The notes under the pieces: generated by a model
The model's database searches: none
What the model saw: only the letters and a program-made list of their open reading frames with translations
Told to the model about the DNA's origin: nothing
Program-made: the position numbers and the translations under genes
Shown: piece after piece, positions 23,461 through 32,963 of the stretch
How the letters are laid out: each line of letters begins with the position of its first letter
How positions within the stretch are numbered: position 1 is the first letter of the stretch
NCBI GenBank assembly: GCA_025175895.1
Contig: CM045987.1
Location: forward strand, 107,869,040 to 107,933,039
Source: Wurfbainia villosa
Taxonomy: Eukaryota > Streptophyta > Magnoliopsida > Zingiberales > Zingiberaceae
Length of the DNA: 64,000 bases
Reading direction: 5' to 3'

Positions 23461-25010
23461 CTAATATGGTGGACGAGGTGGAAAGTCAGGGAGCCTGGGC
23501 ATCTCTGGATCCTGGGAGAACCTGCTGCTGAGGCACTGATGCCACATATACATGTGGTCGATCTGGGAGCTGGTGGATGCAACGGTTGCTTGGTGCTCCT
23601 TCTCCCTAGCCCACTGCACCTGCTGGGCATGCATGTGCTGCCGCATCTCCCTACGGTAGGCGGCCTCATCCTGACGATGAACAACCTCCTCCTGGAAGTA
23701 TATGCGGACCTCATCGTAGAACTCCTCACCACCGAAATGCTTCCGAATCCTCGAACTCCCGGTAAGCGCTACTCCTCCCATCAGCCTCGTACGCCGGTGT
23801 AAATGTCGTTGAGGCACGATTGAAACTCCAAGAAATCATAGGCCGATGTACCTGCATCCTGCTCAAAAGTAGAAAAAGGTGGTGGTGCAGGTGTAGGCTT
23901 ATGTCGGCGTGGACTAGGTGGGCTCCTATGCATGTGTGGACTGTAGGGAGAGTGATATAAAGGTGGAGAGATGGGCGCTGATGTGGATGGTCCCTCATGT
24001 GGAGGGGACTCCACTATCAGGTCTAAGTGTTAGTTGGCACGTATAGCGATGGTGGTACGATCCAGGTTGGGGAGCCTAAGGGTCGTCAGATTTTTCCTTA
24101 CAAAGCATAAGGAGTCTCCTTCTCTCACAATCATTTTCATGGCCATGCATACTCCTAGGTCGATCCTAGGGCTTCTCTCTATACTCTCTAATGTTGTGTA
24201 ATCGTACCCCATCCTATGGCAAATGTGGGTAAGTAGGCCTCCCATATTGATCTCTCCTCATGCTGCTTTAGCCATCTTCACTAGGTTTCTGATGAAGTGG
24301 GACCCTACATCGATGCTACTCCTTTCTTGTAGCATATCCCATAGGTAAAGAAGCTCGCTAGCTCTAACTACACCATCACTCTCCCCACGACCAAATATAG
24401 TACTGGCCATGATGCGGTGAAGGTATCGAAAGACGGGGTTTTGGAGGCGCGACGCTTTGGCCCTAGAAGGGTCATAAGCGTGCTCCCCCGTCAACTCGGT
24501 CCAACATTCCCAAGAGTTGAACCCAATAGGGGTTCTTCTCTCTCCTCCACTTGGTAAGCCAAAGCATGAGTTCCATTGGTGAAGGGTCCACTCATGCTCA
24601 ATGTTAAAAAGCCTAAAAGTTATCCTATCCTCCTCGTTCTCTCTACTCGTTAAAACTTCCGCCTCTAAGGAACTTAAAAATTCCAAAACTATCCTAGGGT
24701 AGGTTAGGTGCTTTATTCCCATAATCTCTTCCCACCCCATTTTTGCAAACAGGGCTTGCATATCTCCCAACAACCCTAAAGATTCTAGCAAATCCTCATC
24801 TAAGTACCTAGTAGCAGTAAGTTTACGAGTAGAGAGCATATTGTATCTATCTCTATGTTCATTATTGCGAAAAAGTAGACTGGGTAGGGCATTGCCCTCC
24901 TTCGGAGCTTCAGGGGCATCGACTCTCCTTGTTCGTCGCTCCAAGGCACCAGATCGGGGTGCTACAGTCTTGGTTCTCCTCAGCTTTGCTTCTTTTGGCT
25001 TTTTTAGAGC
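23461..25010 (-). pseudogene. env-position ORF (ATHILA ORF-1-like), inner Athila
   Basis: This is the better preserved copy. The minus frame 24944-24258 gives 228 residues with MLSTRKLTATRYLDED, YPRIVLEFLSSLEAEVL, FRLFNIEHEWTLHQWN and SIDVGSHFIRNLVK. After a single TGA it continues in the same frame (GGLLTHICHRMGYDY), then a second stop leads into a Pro/Ser/His-rich region (24014-23781). A frame change then gives the C-terminal helix-rich end (EEFYDEVRIYFQEE to 23461). No ATG is evident at the start, so the N-terminus is uncertain. I see no clear signal peptide or transmembrane helix. The function is unknown; it is the ATHILA ORF-1 family by its motifs. Confidence 0.82.
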
Positions 25011-25460
25011 TTCAAAATGCTTCTAGATGGTGGGGAAGATGAAATCACACGGCAAGGGAAAGAACTTTTGAAGCACACAGCGCAAATGGGGTGAAAACAC
25101 ACGGCTCGCCCCTTTTAACCTCGCACGCCACGACCATGTGAAAACACACGGCCATGTCGTGTGTGCCTTTGGTTAATCGGGCATGGCCATGGGAGAATAC
25201 ATGGCCAGGCCGTGTGTCTCCTTGTTCAGCCCATTTATGCACCACGGTCCGAATTTTCTCATACACTTCGCCGTGTAGGTTAATATGGATCTCATTTTTG
25301 CCTACCAAAGTTCTTTTCTAGACCTAACTCTAAATGGAATGGAAATCAATACTAAAAATCAAATAAATGCATGCAATGAAATAAAAAAAACAAATCTAAA
25401 ACTAAACTTGGGTTGCCTCTCAAGAAGCGCTTTGTTTTAGGTTGTTTAGCTCGACCGCAC
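25011..25460 (-). other. spacer with CACACGGCC dyads, inner Athila
   Basis: Noncoding stretch between the protease/integrase-tail frame and the env-position ORF. Copies of ACACACGGCCATGTCGTGTG-type dyads lie at about 25060-25280. It corresponds to 19061-19640 of the outer element. Confidence 0.65.
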
Positions 25461-25467
25461 TCTACTA

Positions 25468-26193
25468 TCAGCTCGACTCCGGTGGTTCAGTGAACCTCCA
25501 TTCATCCATCTCAGGATCTTCATCTGGAGGTTCCGGCTTAATTATGCTAAATGTGAAGTCGTCGAGGTAGGAAGCTCTGTGCTCCGAAAGGCTAAAATGG
25601 ATGACCTCCCCGTCTACCTCCAAAGAGATCTGGTGTGCCTTCACATCTATGCACGCCCCTACAGTCGCAAGAAAAGGCCTTCCCAGAATGATGGGATTCT
25701 GGGGATTTGGTCCTGTGTTCAGTATAATGAAGTCCGTGGGTATCACGAAGTCCTCAATTATCACAGGCATGTGTGGTAGCAAGCCAACGGGCTCCTTGAT
25801 TGTGTCATCCGCTATACGTATACCTATACCCGTTGGTTGTATATTACCCAATCCCATCTCCAGGTAAAATGCATAGGGCATCACACTCACTGATGACCCC
25901 AAGTCGTACAACGCGTTATCAAAGCTTTCTCCATAAATCGAGCAAGGAAGAACAAATTCACCAGGGTCCTGAAGCTATAATTGAATATTCTCTTCAAACT
26001 CAGCTTGGTCAGGTATGGGGGTAATCATGGCTGCACAACCCTTGGCGAATTGGCTACTTTTCCCCACTCCTTCCTCTTTTCCTTGACTCACCGGAGAGCT
26101 CTTCACAGGTTGCGACACGGATTGGGCTATTTGGGCCGCTTGCATCACCAACATCCTAGTATGACTCGCAAGGCCATCAACTGTGGCCTTCAA
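25468..26193 (-). pseudogene. Athila protease joined to integrase tail
   Basis: The minus frame 25911-25468 shows a retropepsin core: YDLGSSVSVMPYAF (the DLGS active-site loop where many families have DTGA/DSGA), then VIIEDFVIPTDFIIL and NPIILGRPFLATVGACID. Directly after SIIKPEPPDEDPEM comes DEWRFTEPPESS, which matches the last residues of integrase in the outer copy (19641-19690). RT, RNase H and almost all of integrase are therefore deleted. The upstream piece (26193-25975) carries the gag-protease linker. It would cleave Gag if expressed; minor frame breaks remain upstream. Confidence 0.85.
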
Positions 26194-26199
26194 GTCTCT

Positions 26200-26407
26200 G
26201 AGTGATTCTTCAAACTTTTAATGTTGGCATCGAAATTCCTCATTGGCCTTAGTTTGGGTAGCGATGAAGTCCTCCATCATCAGTTCCAGTCTGGACTTCT
26301 GTGGTCGCTGCCCGTTGCCCTGCTGCTGTTGCCCATACCCCCTGATGGTTGAGAGTTTTCTGAGTTATTCTTATAGGAGAAATTCGGGTGATTCCTCCAT
26401 CCGGGAT
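26200..26407 (-). pseudogene. gag C-terminal part, inner Athila
   Basis: The minus frame gives NPGWRNHPNFSYKNN followed by a Gly/Ser/Gln-rich stretch. It is the continuation of the gag at 28015-29045 on the other side of solo LTR C. Confidence 0.75.
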
Positions 26408-26412
26408 TATAA

Positions 26413-28009
26413 TGTTGGTGTAATCGGCCCAGGTCACGATTGACCATACTCGAGTTTGACTCGAGTAATGTTTTGATGCTTGACATAGGATGTTTGACAA
26501 AGTGGTTTGACATTGATGTTGGACATTGATGTCGGTTAATATGTTGGGGAGATTGTTGGAGCAATCGACCCAGATTATAATTGACCAAACTCGAGTTTGA
26601 CTCGAGGGAGATCTTGATGGTTGACTAGGGTTGACCATGTGATTAAGGGAAAGTCCAAGCATGGGTCTTGGCAAGGTAAAGTCCGAGTCATGGGTACTTG
26701 GCATGGAAAGTCCAAGTGGGACACTTGGCATTTGGGAAAGTCCAAGTCTTGAGTACTTGGCACAAGGAAAAGTCCAAGCATGGGTCTTGGCATGGAAAGT
26801 CCAACATGGGTTGGCAAGGGAAAGTCCAAGCTTGAGTCTTGGCATTTGAGAAGTCCAAGGGGATTGATATTGGCGGCGCAAAGTCCAAGGGTGAAGTCTT
26901 GGCAGCATAAGTCCAATGGTTGGTGGCGTAAAGTCCAAGCGGAGTCTTGGCGGCGTAAGTCCAATGTGCCTTGGCGGTGTAGACACCGTTAGCATGACAT
27001 AGCCGAGGGAAGCACCTGGAGGCTAGCGCGATGGATGAACAAGTCATGGATGACTTGGAGGGATCCGAGAGGCGTGAGGCTGATGGAGGTGGCTAGAAGG
27101 CTTAGGTCTAGGCTAAGGGTGGTCTAGCAAGTATGGGGGCACCATACTTGGGTTAAAACCTCATTTTTGAGGTTGGCAGTCGACTGGCATTATGGCCGAT
27201 TCGACTGTCGTGAGTCGACTTGAGTTCCCTTGTCGTTTAAGAGCTAGAATTGCTCTGGCAGTCGACTGCTCATTGGAGCAATGATCGATGTCGACGGCAG
27301 ACGATCGCTAGGGACGGCATGATCGCCACCGAGTGTCGAGCATGTAACGCGAGTAGCCGACTGAGCAGTCGACTATGGGTGCTGGCAGTCGACTGCCAAG
27401 AGTCCTGTTGGAACTTGTCCGACGTGGATTGAGTCGTTGTCTCACACGTTGGCGGCAATGATCGGGACTTATGGCAATCGCCAAAGCGGAAATCCAGCCC
27501 GATGGAGGATAAAAGCAGCTGTTCATGGAAGGCTCAAGAAGGGGTTTTCTTGGGTGATTTGAAGGGGAATTGTTGGTGCTCTTCCAGTCCTTCAAGGCTA
27601 GTCTAAGGCAACCAAAGATCAAGCAACCTAAGTGCTCTTGTAAAGTAGTTTTCTTTACTTGCATTGTATTTCACTATTGTATTTGCTTGTATCTACTTAG
27701 ATTATTGTTGTAATCTTTTGTACGAGGTTTCTCCACCTCCGACTTGTGTCGAGAAGGAGTATTTGTGATTAGTGAGTGTGTGTGTGCATCACTAGGGCTC
27801 TTTGGAGCTCGATCCGTGGAGTAGGAATCGTTCGGTTCCGAACCACGTTATATCTTTGTGTCCGTGGTTGTTTCATTTCGTGTTATTGTTTTTATTATCA
27901 TTATTCCACTCCGCTAACATGATTTGTAGAGACAATCACGATCAAATTCCATCTACATACGGTCACGTCGCTATTCACCCCCCCTCTAGCGAGCGCACAG
28001 GTCCCAACA
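26413..28009 (+). mobile_element. solo LTR C, element B family
   Basis: One LTR only, TGTTGGTGTAATC...GTCCCAACA, 1597 bp, with exact duplication TATAA (26408-26412, 28010-28014). It matches the LTRs of element B, including the internal second LTR start (26554), mini-hairpins (26647-26975) and CAGTCGACTG motifs (27178-27395). It formed by recombination between the two LTRs of a full element inserted in the inner Athila gag. Confidence 0.93.
26647..26975 (+). repeat. tandem mini-hairpins (solo LTR C)
   Basis: Twelve units. Arms are CCAAG/CTTGG in most, CCAAC/GTTGG in one and CCAA/TTGG in the CCAATGGTTGG unit. The loop varies in length and sequence while the arms stay complementary. Confidence 0.8.
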
Positions 28010-28014
28010 TATAA

Positions 28015-29045
28015 GTATTGGAGTACGGGTTGTGGGGCCTTTGGTCATAGTCCCCAATCGCGTCACAATGCTCAATCTGCTCGCCTGAGGTCCCCGACCC
28101 TCCATAGTGGTCCTCTTAATACGCTGCCACTCCCTCTCCAAAATCAATGGCCACGCATGCAGATGAAGGATTTAAAGATTCAAACTGTCTGCTAAGCGCA
28201 TCCATCCTTGTCGAAAGGTGGTCCATGGAGTTGACAGTGTATCGTCTTATTGTAGGTGTAGGCTAACCATGTTCAGAAGCCCATTGATGGTGGTTCTGGG
28301 CCACCTCTTCGATAAGCTCTTCCGCTTCCTCTATGGTCTTATTTATTAGTGCTCCTCCTGTGGCAGAATCTAGGGGCATCTTCATGGCGTAAGTGATCCC
28401 ATTATAGAAAATGTGGATCACCAGCCACCTCACCAGTCTGTGGTGGGGGCATTGGAAGAGTAGCCCTTTGTAGCGATCCCAAGCCTCAAATAGGGACTCC
28501 CCCTTCTTCTGGCAAAAGCTCGTGATAAGATGGCGCATGTGAGTAGTCTTACTTGGTGGGAAGTATTTATTCAGAAACTGCTGCTCGCACTGCTCCCATG
28601 TGGTGATGCTCCTAGAGGGTAGGGAGTGAAGCCATGCTTTAGCCTTATCCCGCAGTGAAAATGAAAACAGGCTCAGGCGGATCGTGTCAGTAGGGACTCC
28701 ATTCATTTTCATCGTTGAGCAGATTTCAAGAAATGCCTCTAGGTGCCAGGTCGGGTCTTCAGTCGCAGCTCCCCCGAATTGACTCTGCTGGATCATATTT
28801 ATAAGTGTCGGCTTCAGCTCAAAGTTATTTGCCGAAATAGACGATCCAGCTATACTCGGCCTAAATCCTCTAGCGCTAGGAGCTGCATAGTCCCACAGAG
28901 GTCGGCTACCTATGTTCACCTCGGATGCAGCTTGATCCTCCATCTTTCGCTGTTCTGCTCTCTGACGGTGAAAAGTTCGCTTAATTTCTAAGTCGATCGG
29001 AATTAGACCATCCAACCCTAATCGTCTATGCATATGACGAACCAA
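28015..29045 (-). pseudogene. Athila gag, inner element
   Basis: An ATG frame of 260 residues (29045-28263) with the plant retrotransposon gag domain: DPTWHLEAFLEICSTMK, IRLSLFSFSLRDKAKAWL, WEQCEQQFLNKYFPP and SFCQKKGESLFEAWDRYK. The N-terminal MVRHMHRRLG precedes it shortly after the leader. A single TAG follows SEHG and the same frame runs on to 28015, where solo LTR C interrupts it. Gag would build the particle. The zinc finger region is not recognisable. Confidence 0.9.
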
Positions 29046-29287
29046 ACCACAAAGTTAAGAGTGCTAATCTAATTCTAAAAGCAGAAAATAAATCGATCTA
29101 GCAAATAATAATCTAAGATGCAATAAGTAAATAGGAAAGTACTGCTAAATATAAAAACATAATCTAAATATGAAAAATATAGAACTAAAGCAAATAAGAT
29201 AAACTAGAAAGAAAATAAAGCAAGCAAATAATCTAATCCTAAGTCCGATCCAATTTACCAATGTTCGATTTGATATCGAGTCGATCA
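29046..29287 (-). other. leader of inner Athila
   Basis: A short A-rich untranslated region between PBS and gag; nothing coding. Confidence 0.6.
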
Positions 29288-29306
29288 GTCCCTGGCAACG
29301 ACGCCA
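29288..29306 (-). promoter_or_regulatory. primer binding site, tRNA-Asp (inner Athila)
   Basis: On the minus strand TGGCGTCGTTGCCAGGGAC, close to the Athila site TGGCGCCGTTGCCGGGGA. It is separated from the LTR by six bases. Confidence 0.88.
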
Positions 29307-29312
29307 AAATCT

Positions 29313-30659
29313 TGATGCGCACGGACGCAACCTCAAATCTCACGACGGATACCGTCGAGGACTCAAAGTGTGCGCTCATGCTCAACGCCTGCAAGTGCAC
29401 GGATGTCATCAAGTAATAAAGATTATCGATCCCACAGGGACTGAGATTTGAATACCAATGTACTCAGTGGTTGTAATTGTTCGGACGCGATCTCTAAGAG
29501 GTTTCAGTTGGTGAGGGTTGTCGGTGGACTCTACTCTGTACGGTGTCACACGGACGAGGAAAGGAGTGTGCCTAGATCTTCAAAGGTGATTTTAGGACTT
29601 CGGTTTCGCTTGTGTATCACAGAACAATGTTGTCAGTTGGCATTGTCTAGATGTTTACCTATGGTTTTTTGGAAGGGACATCATACACTCTTCCGCAGAG
29701 CCGCCGCATTCACCGGGAGCTATCTCCGCCTAAAAGGACGGGATAGACGGTATGAGGATGCCAAATCAATCCCTATAGTGGACCGTTTCTGATTCCACTG
29801 CACCCTTCTCCCTGCAGTTGCAGGAGATCAGGTTTACCCCTAGGTTCCTTAATCAAACCTCCTAAATTTTAGATTGCGAGGGCTGTCACCCCTCGTATCG
29901 CCTAAGCGCAGTGAAGAGAAAGCTAAATACACATAGATATAGTAAAGATCAACTACCAATTGTCAAATCAAACTCATGTGAAGAATTTAACGTGAACAAA
30001 CATTGTTTATGTACACAAGCTACTCCCTAATCCTAGAATCGAAAGTACTACTCCATGTATATGAAGGAAGAATCACAAAGCATGTCTAAGATTGAATACA
30101 TAATGAATGAAACGCAAAAATAGAGATATACAATGCTTCCGTGATCTTCTCTCCGGCGTTGTGTTACAAGGTGTGGACCTCCGGCGGCGTTCCTCCTCCC
30201 CGTTGCGAGTTACCAATGCTTTTTAGGGCTTCGGCATGCTGTCCTAGCCATCGTGCCTCCCCCCTAGGGTTTGGGCGGAGCCATCCTTATATAGACATCG
30301 CCTCGGACCGCTGTAAAATTCGAAAAAAGCCCTAGTCGCGCAAATCCGTCGAGGTGCCACATGGTCGTGTGCGGCCCTGGGGTGCTGATCTTGCCCATTG
30401 GACATGGCCGTGGGAATCCCCACACCCTAGCCATGTCTCACTCTGCATCTAGCTATGAAATGTCCTTCTTTTGCTCCGAAAATGCATCTTTTTCACCCGA
30501 AAAGCTATCCTGCACACAAAAGTACAACGAGTAGACCTCCGAACTAGAAAATAGGAAATGCGTGCCAAAATAGAGTAACATATGCATGAAACTAACACAA
30601 AATGCAATGAGATGTGAGCGAAAACTACTCCTAAAACCCTATATGTTTTGCTCACATCA
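29313..30659 (-). repeat. 5' LTR of inner Athila
   Basis: Plus view TGATGCGCACGG...CTCACATCA, 1347 bp. A minus-strand TATATAAGG lies near 30285-30293. Differences from 21138-22507 are mainly C/T and G/A. Confidence 0.92.
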
Positions 30660-32080
30660 GTAAACTAGGACCTTTGACCCTACAAGATATGATTTGAACT
30701 TGTCAAAAGTAAACAACACTGCTAGTAATTCTTTTTTTGTCATGGTGTAATTAATCTATGCTTCGTCCAGTGTATTGCTGGCATAGTGGATCACATGTAG
30801 TTTTTTGTCCTTTAGTTGCCCTAATATTGCTCCTACTGCATAATTACTAGAGTCGCACATAATCTCGAATGGTAAGTTCCAATCAAGGGGTTGTATTATT
30901 GGGGTGGTTACTAGAGTTTTTTAATTTTTTTTCAAATGCTACAAAACAAAATAAAGTCCGCGTCCTTAACTAGTAGGTTCGTCAGGGGTTTTTTTATTTG
31001 AGAATTTTTTTTATGAACCTCCGGTAAAAACCTGCGTGACTAAGGAAAGTCCTTATGCCTTTAACATCCCTGGGTGGTGGTAATTTCTCAATAACTTTGA
31101 TCTTGGCTATGTCTACTTCAATACTATTTCCTGATATCTTATGACCTAATACTATTCCTTCGGTAACCATGAAGTGACATTTTTCCCAATTCAAGACCAA
31201 GTTATTTTCCTCACACCTCTACAAGACCATTTATAGGTTTTCCAGACAAGAATCAAACTTGTTCCATAAACCAAAAAATTTTCCATGAACACTTCCATGG
31301 TTTTTTCAATCAGGTATGAGCAAATGGTTGTCATACATCATTGAAAGGTGGCTGGAGCGTTCCATAGTCCAAAAGGCATCCTTCTATATGCAAAGGTCCC
31401 ATAGGGGCGAGTGAAGGTAGTTTTCTCCTGATCATTAAGGTGAATAGGGATTTGGAAAAATCTAGAGTACCCATCAAGGTAGCAAAAATGAGAGTGCTTA
31501 GCAAGATGTTCTAGCATTTGATCAATAAGGGGATTAGGAAGTAATCTTTCCTTATCGTTGTGTTCAGCTTACGGTAATCTATACACATCCTCCACCCCGT
31601 TACCATTCGGGTAGGAATCAGCTCATTCTCCTCATTCTTGACTACCGTAATTCCGTCTTTTTTTGGGACTATAGGTACCGGACTGACCCACTCATTGTCT
31701 GAAATAGGGTAAATTATTCCTGCATCTAATAGCTTTAGCACTTCCTTCTTCACAACCTCTTGCAGGTTCGGGTTAAGCCTTTGTTGACACTCCATGGTTC
31801 ACTTATACCCATCCTTGAGTACTAATCTGTGGATATAGAAGGATGGGTTTATTCCCTTAATATCATCGATGGTATATCCTAGTACCTTCCTATACGTCTT
31901 CAGTACCTCCAATAGCTTCCCTATCTCAGCTTCTTTCATACTGGCATTTATAATCATTGGATAGGTCGAGTCCAGGCCTAGGAATTCATATATGAGATTT
32001 GGTGGAAGGGGTTTCATCTTTGGGTCGGGGTGTTTTTTTATTACCCCCAGCTCATGATATTTTCCTTTTTCTAGCTCCAA
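30660..32080 (-). pseudogene. Athila reverse transcriptase and N-terminal RNase H, outer element
   Basis: From 32080 down the minus strand: the RT-proximal linker (HELGVIKKHPDPKMKPLPP, YTIDDIKGINPSF); the RT palm start (LLDAGIIYPISDNEWVSP, VTGWRMCIDYRKLN, 31511-31795); a frameshifted middle; the catalytic box, where FMDD is expected but FMEN is read near 31275-31290; LNWEKCHFMV and PRDVKGIRTFLSHAGFYRRF (30994-31200); then RNase H to GSKVLVY at 30660. The inner Athila splits RNase H. RT would copy element RNA; this one lacks both catalytic Asp residues and has several frameshifts. Confidence 0.88.
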
Positions 32081-32800
32081 GAAAGGGGAAACTTCTTCCC
32101 TATAGCACTTTCTCTTTCATCTTGTATGTGGCATGCTACCTCTAATCCATCAGCTTCCTTTATGAGGAGAGAATTTTGAAACTCCTGATCACTATTCGAC
32201 CATATTTGAAGGGACCAGACCACCGTCTCTATGATGGGATAGACCTCATCCATGCTCATCTTCATCAATACCCCCCCTGTGGCTATGTCCAAGAGTTCCT
32301 TAGCTAAGCTTGAAATTCCAGAATAAAAAAGGTGAATGAGAAACCAATCTTGTAGTCTGTGATGCAGACATCAAAGTATTAGCTCTTGGAATTTTCCCCA
32401 TGCCTCAACCAAAGTCTCTCCGCGATCCTGCTTAAAAGTAAGGATTTTATCCCATAAGTAAGTTTGTTTTCTTGGAGGGAAGTATTTGCCTAGAAATAGA
32501 CATTCAAGCTGCTCCCACATTGTTATACTCCTTTCTGGTAAGGTTCGTATCCACTGTCTGGCCTCTCCTTTTAGAGAGAATGAGAAAGTAATGATCCTAA
32601 TGACATCTGTTGGGACCCCTTCATACTGCACCATGCCACAGTATGCCAGGAACTCTTCAAGGTGTTGGTAGGGTTCGTCGATGTGAGTTCCTCTAAACTG
32701 ATTCTTTCAAATTAGGGAAAATAATGTAGGGTTTATCTCGCATATTGCAGCTTTGATTTTTTGAAATTACTATACTAGAATTCCACACCCTGAGACCAGG
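32071..32800 (-). pseudogene. Athila gag, outer element
   Basis: The minus frame 32634-32371 has VPTDVIRIITFSFSLKGEA, WEQLECLFLGKYFPP and TFKQDRGETLVEAWGKF, homologous to the inner gag. After stops a second frame (32292-32071) gives the C-terminal part (MDIATGGVLMKMSMDEV). The RT linker follows at once, so the zinc finger/protease segment is deleted. Confidence 0.85.
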
Positions 32801-32963
32801 TCCCACTTAATCTTTTAATGGTCGAGCTTGCTATATTAACATGACAATCCTACGTACTAAATAGGAAATTAAGTAAAATGAAAGTAATAAACTAAATAAT
32901 AAAAATTGAATTAAAACTAACTTGATTTGGGAACCAATTATTACTAGTAAAATGAATCTAAAC
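32801..32963 (-). other. outer Athila leader, part near gag
   Basis: A/T-rich leader between gag and PBS. It is split by solo LTR D and continues at 35196-35342. TAAAC at 32959-32963 is the target duplication of D. Confidence 0.6.

Larger units (their letters stand above)
21138..30659 (-). mobile_element. inner Athila-like element, pol-deleted
   Basis: LTRs 21138-22507 and 29313-30659, an exact target duplication GTAAA (21133-21137, 30660-30664) and a tRNA-Asp PBS define it. Minus-strand order is gag, protease, a directly attached integrase C-terminal tail, the env-position ORF, then PPT. RT, RNase H and the integrase core are absent. It sits inside the RNase H coding region of the outer Athila. 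Solo LTR C lies in its gag. It is non-autonomous. Confidence 0.93.

Noticed and set aside
23461..25010. True retroviral envelope gene or endogenous pararetrovirus
   Set aside because: Motifs fit the ATHILA ORF-1 family; I see no signal peptide, fusion peptide or transmembrane anchor, and no pararetroviral movement or coat protein.
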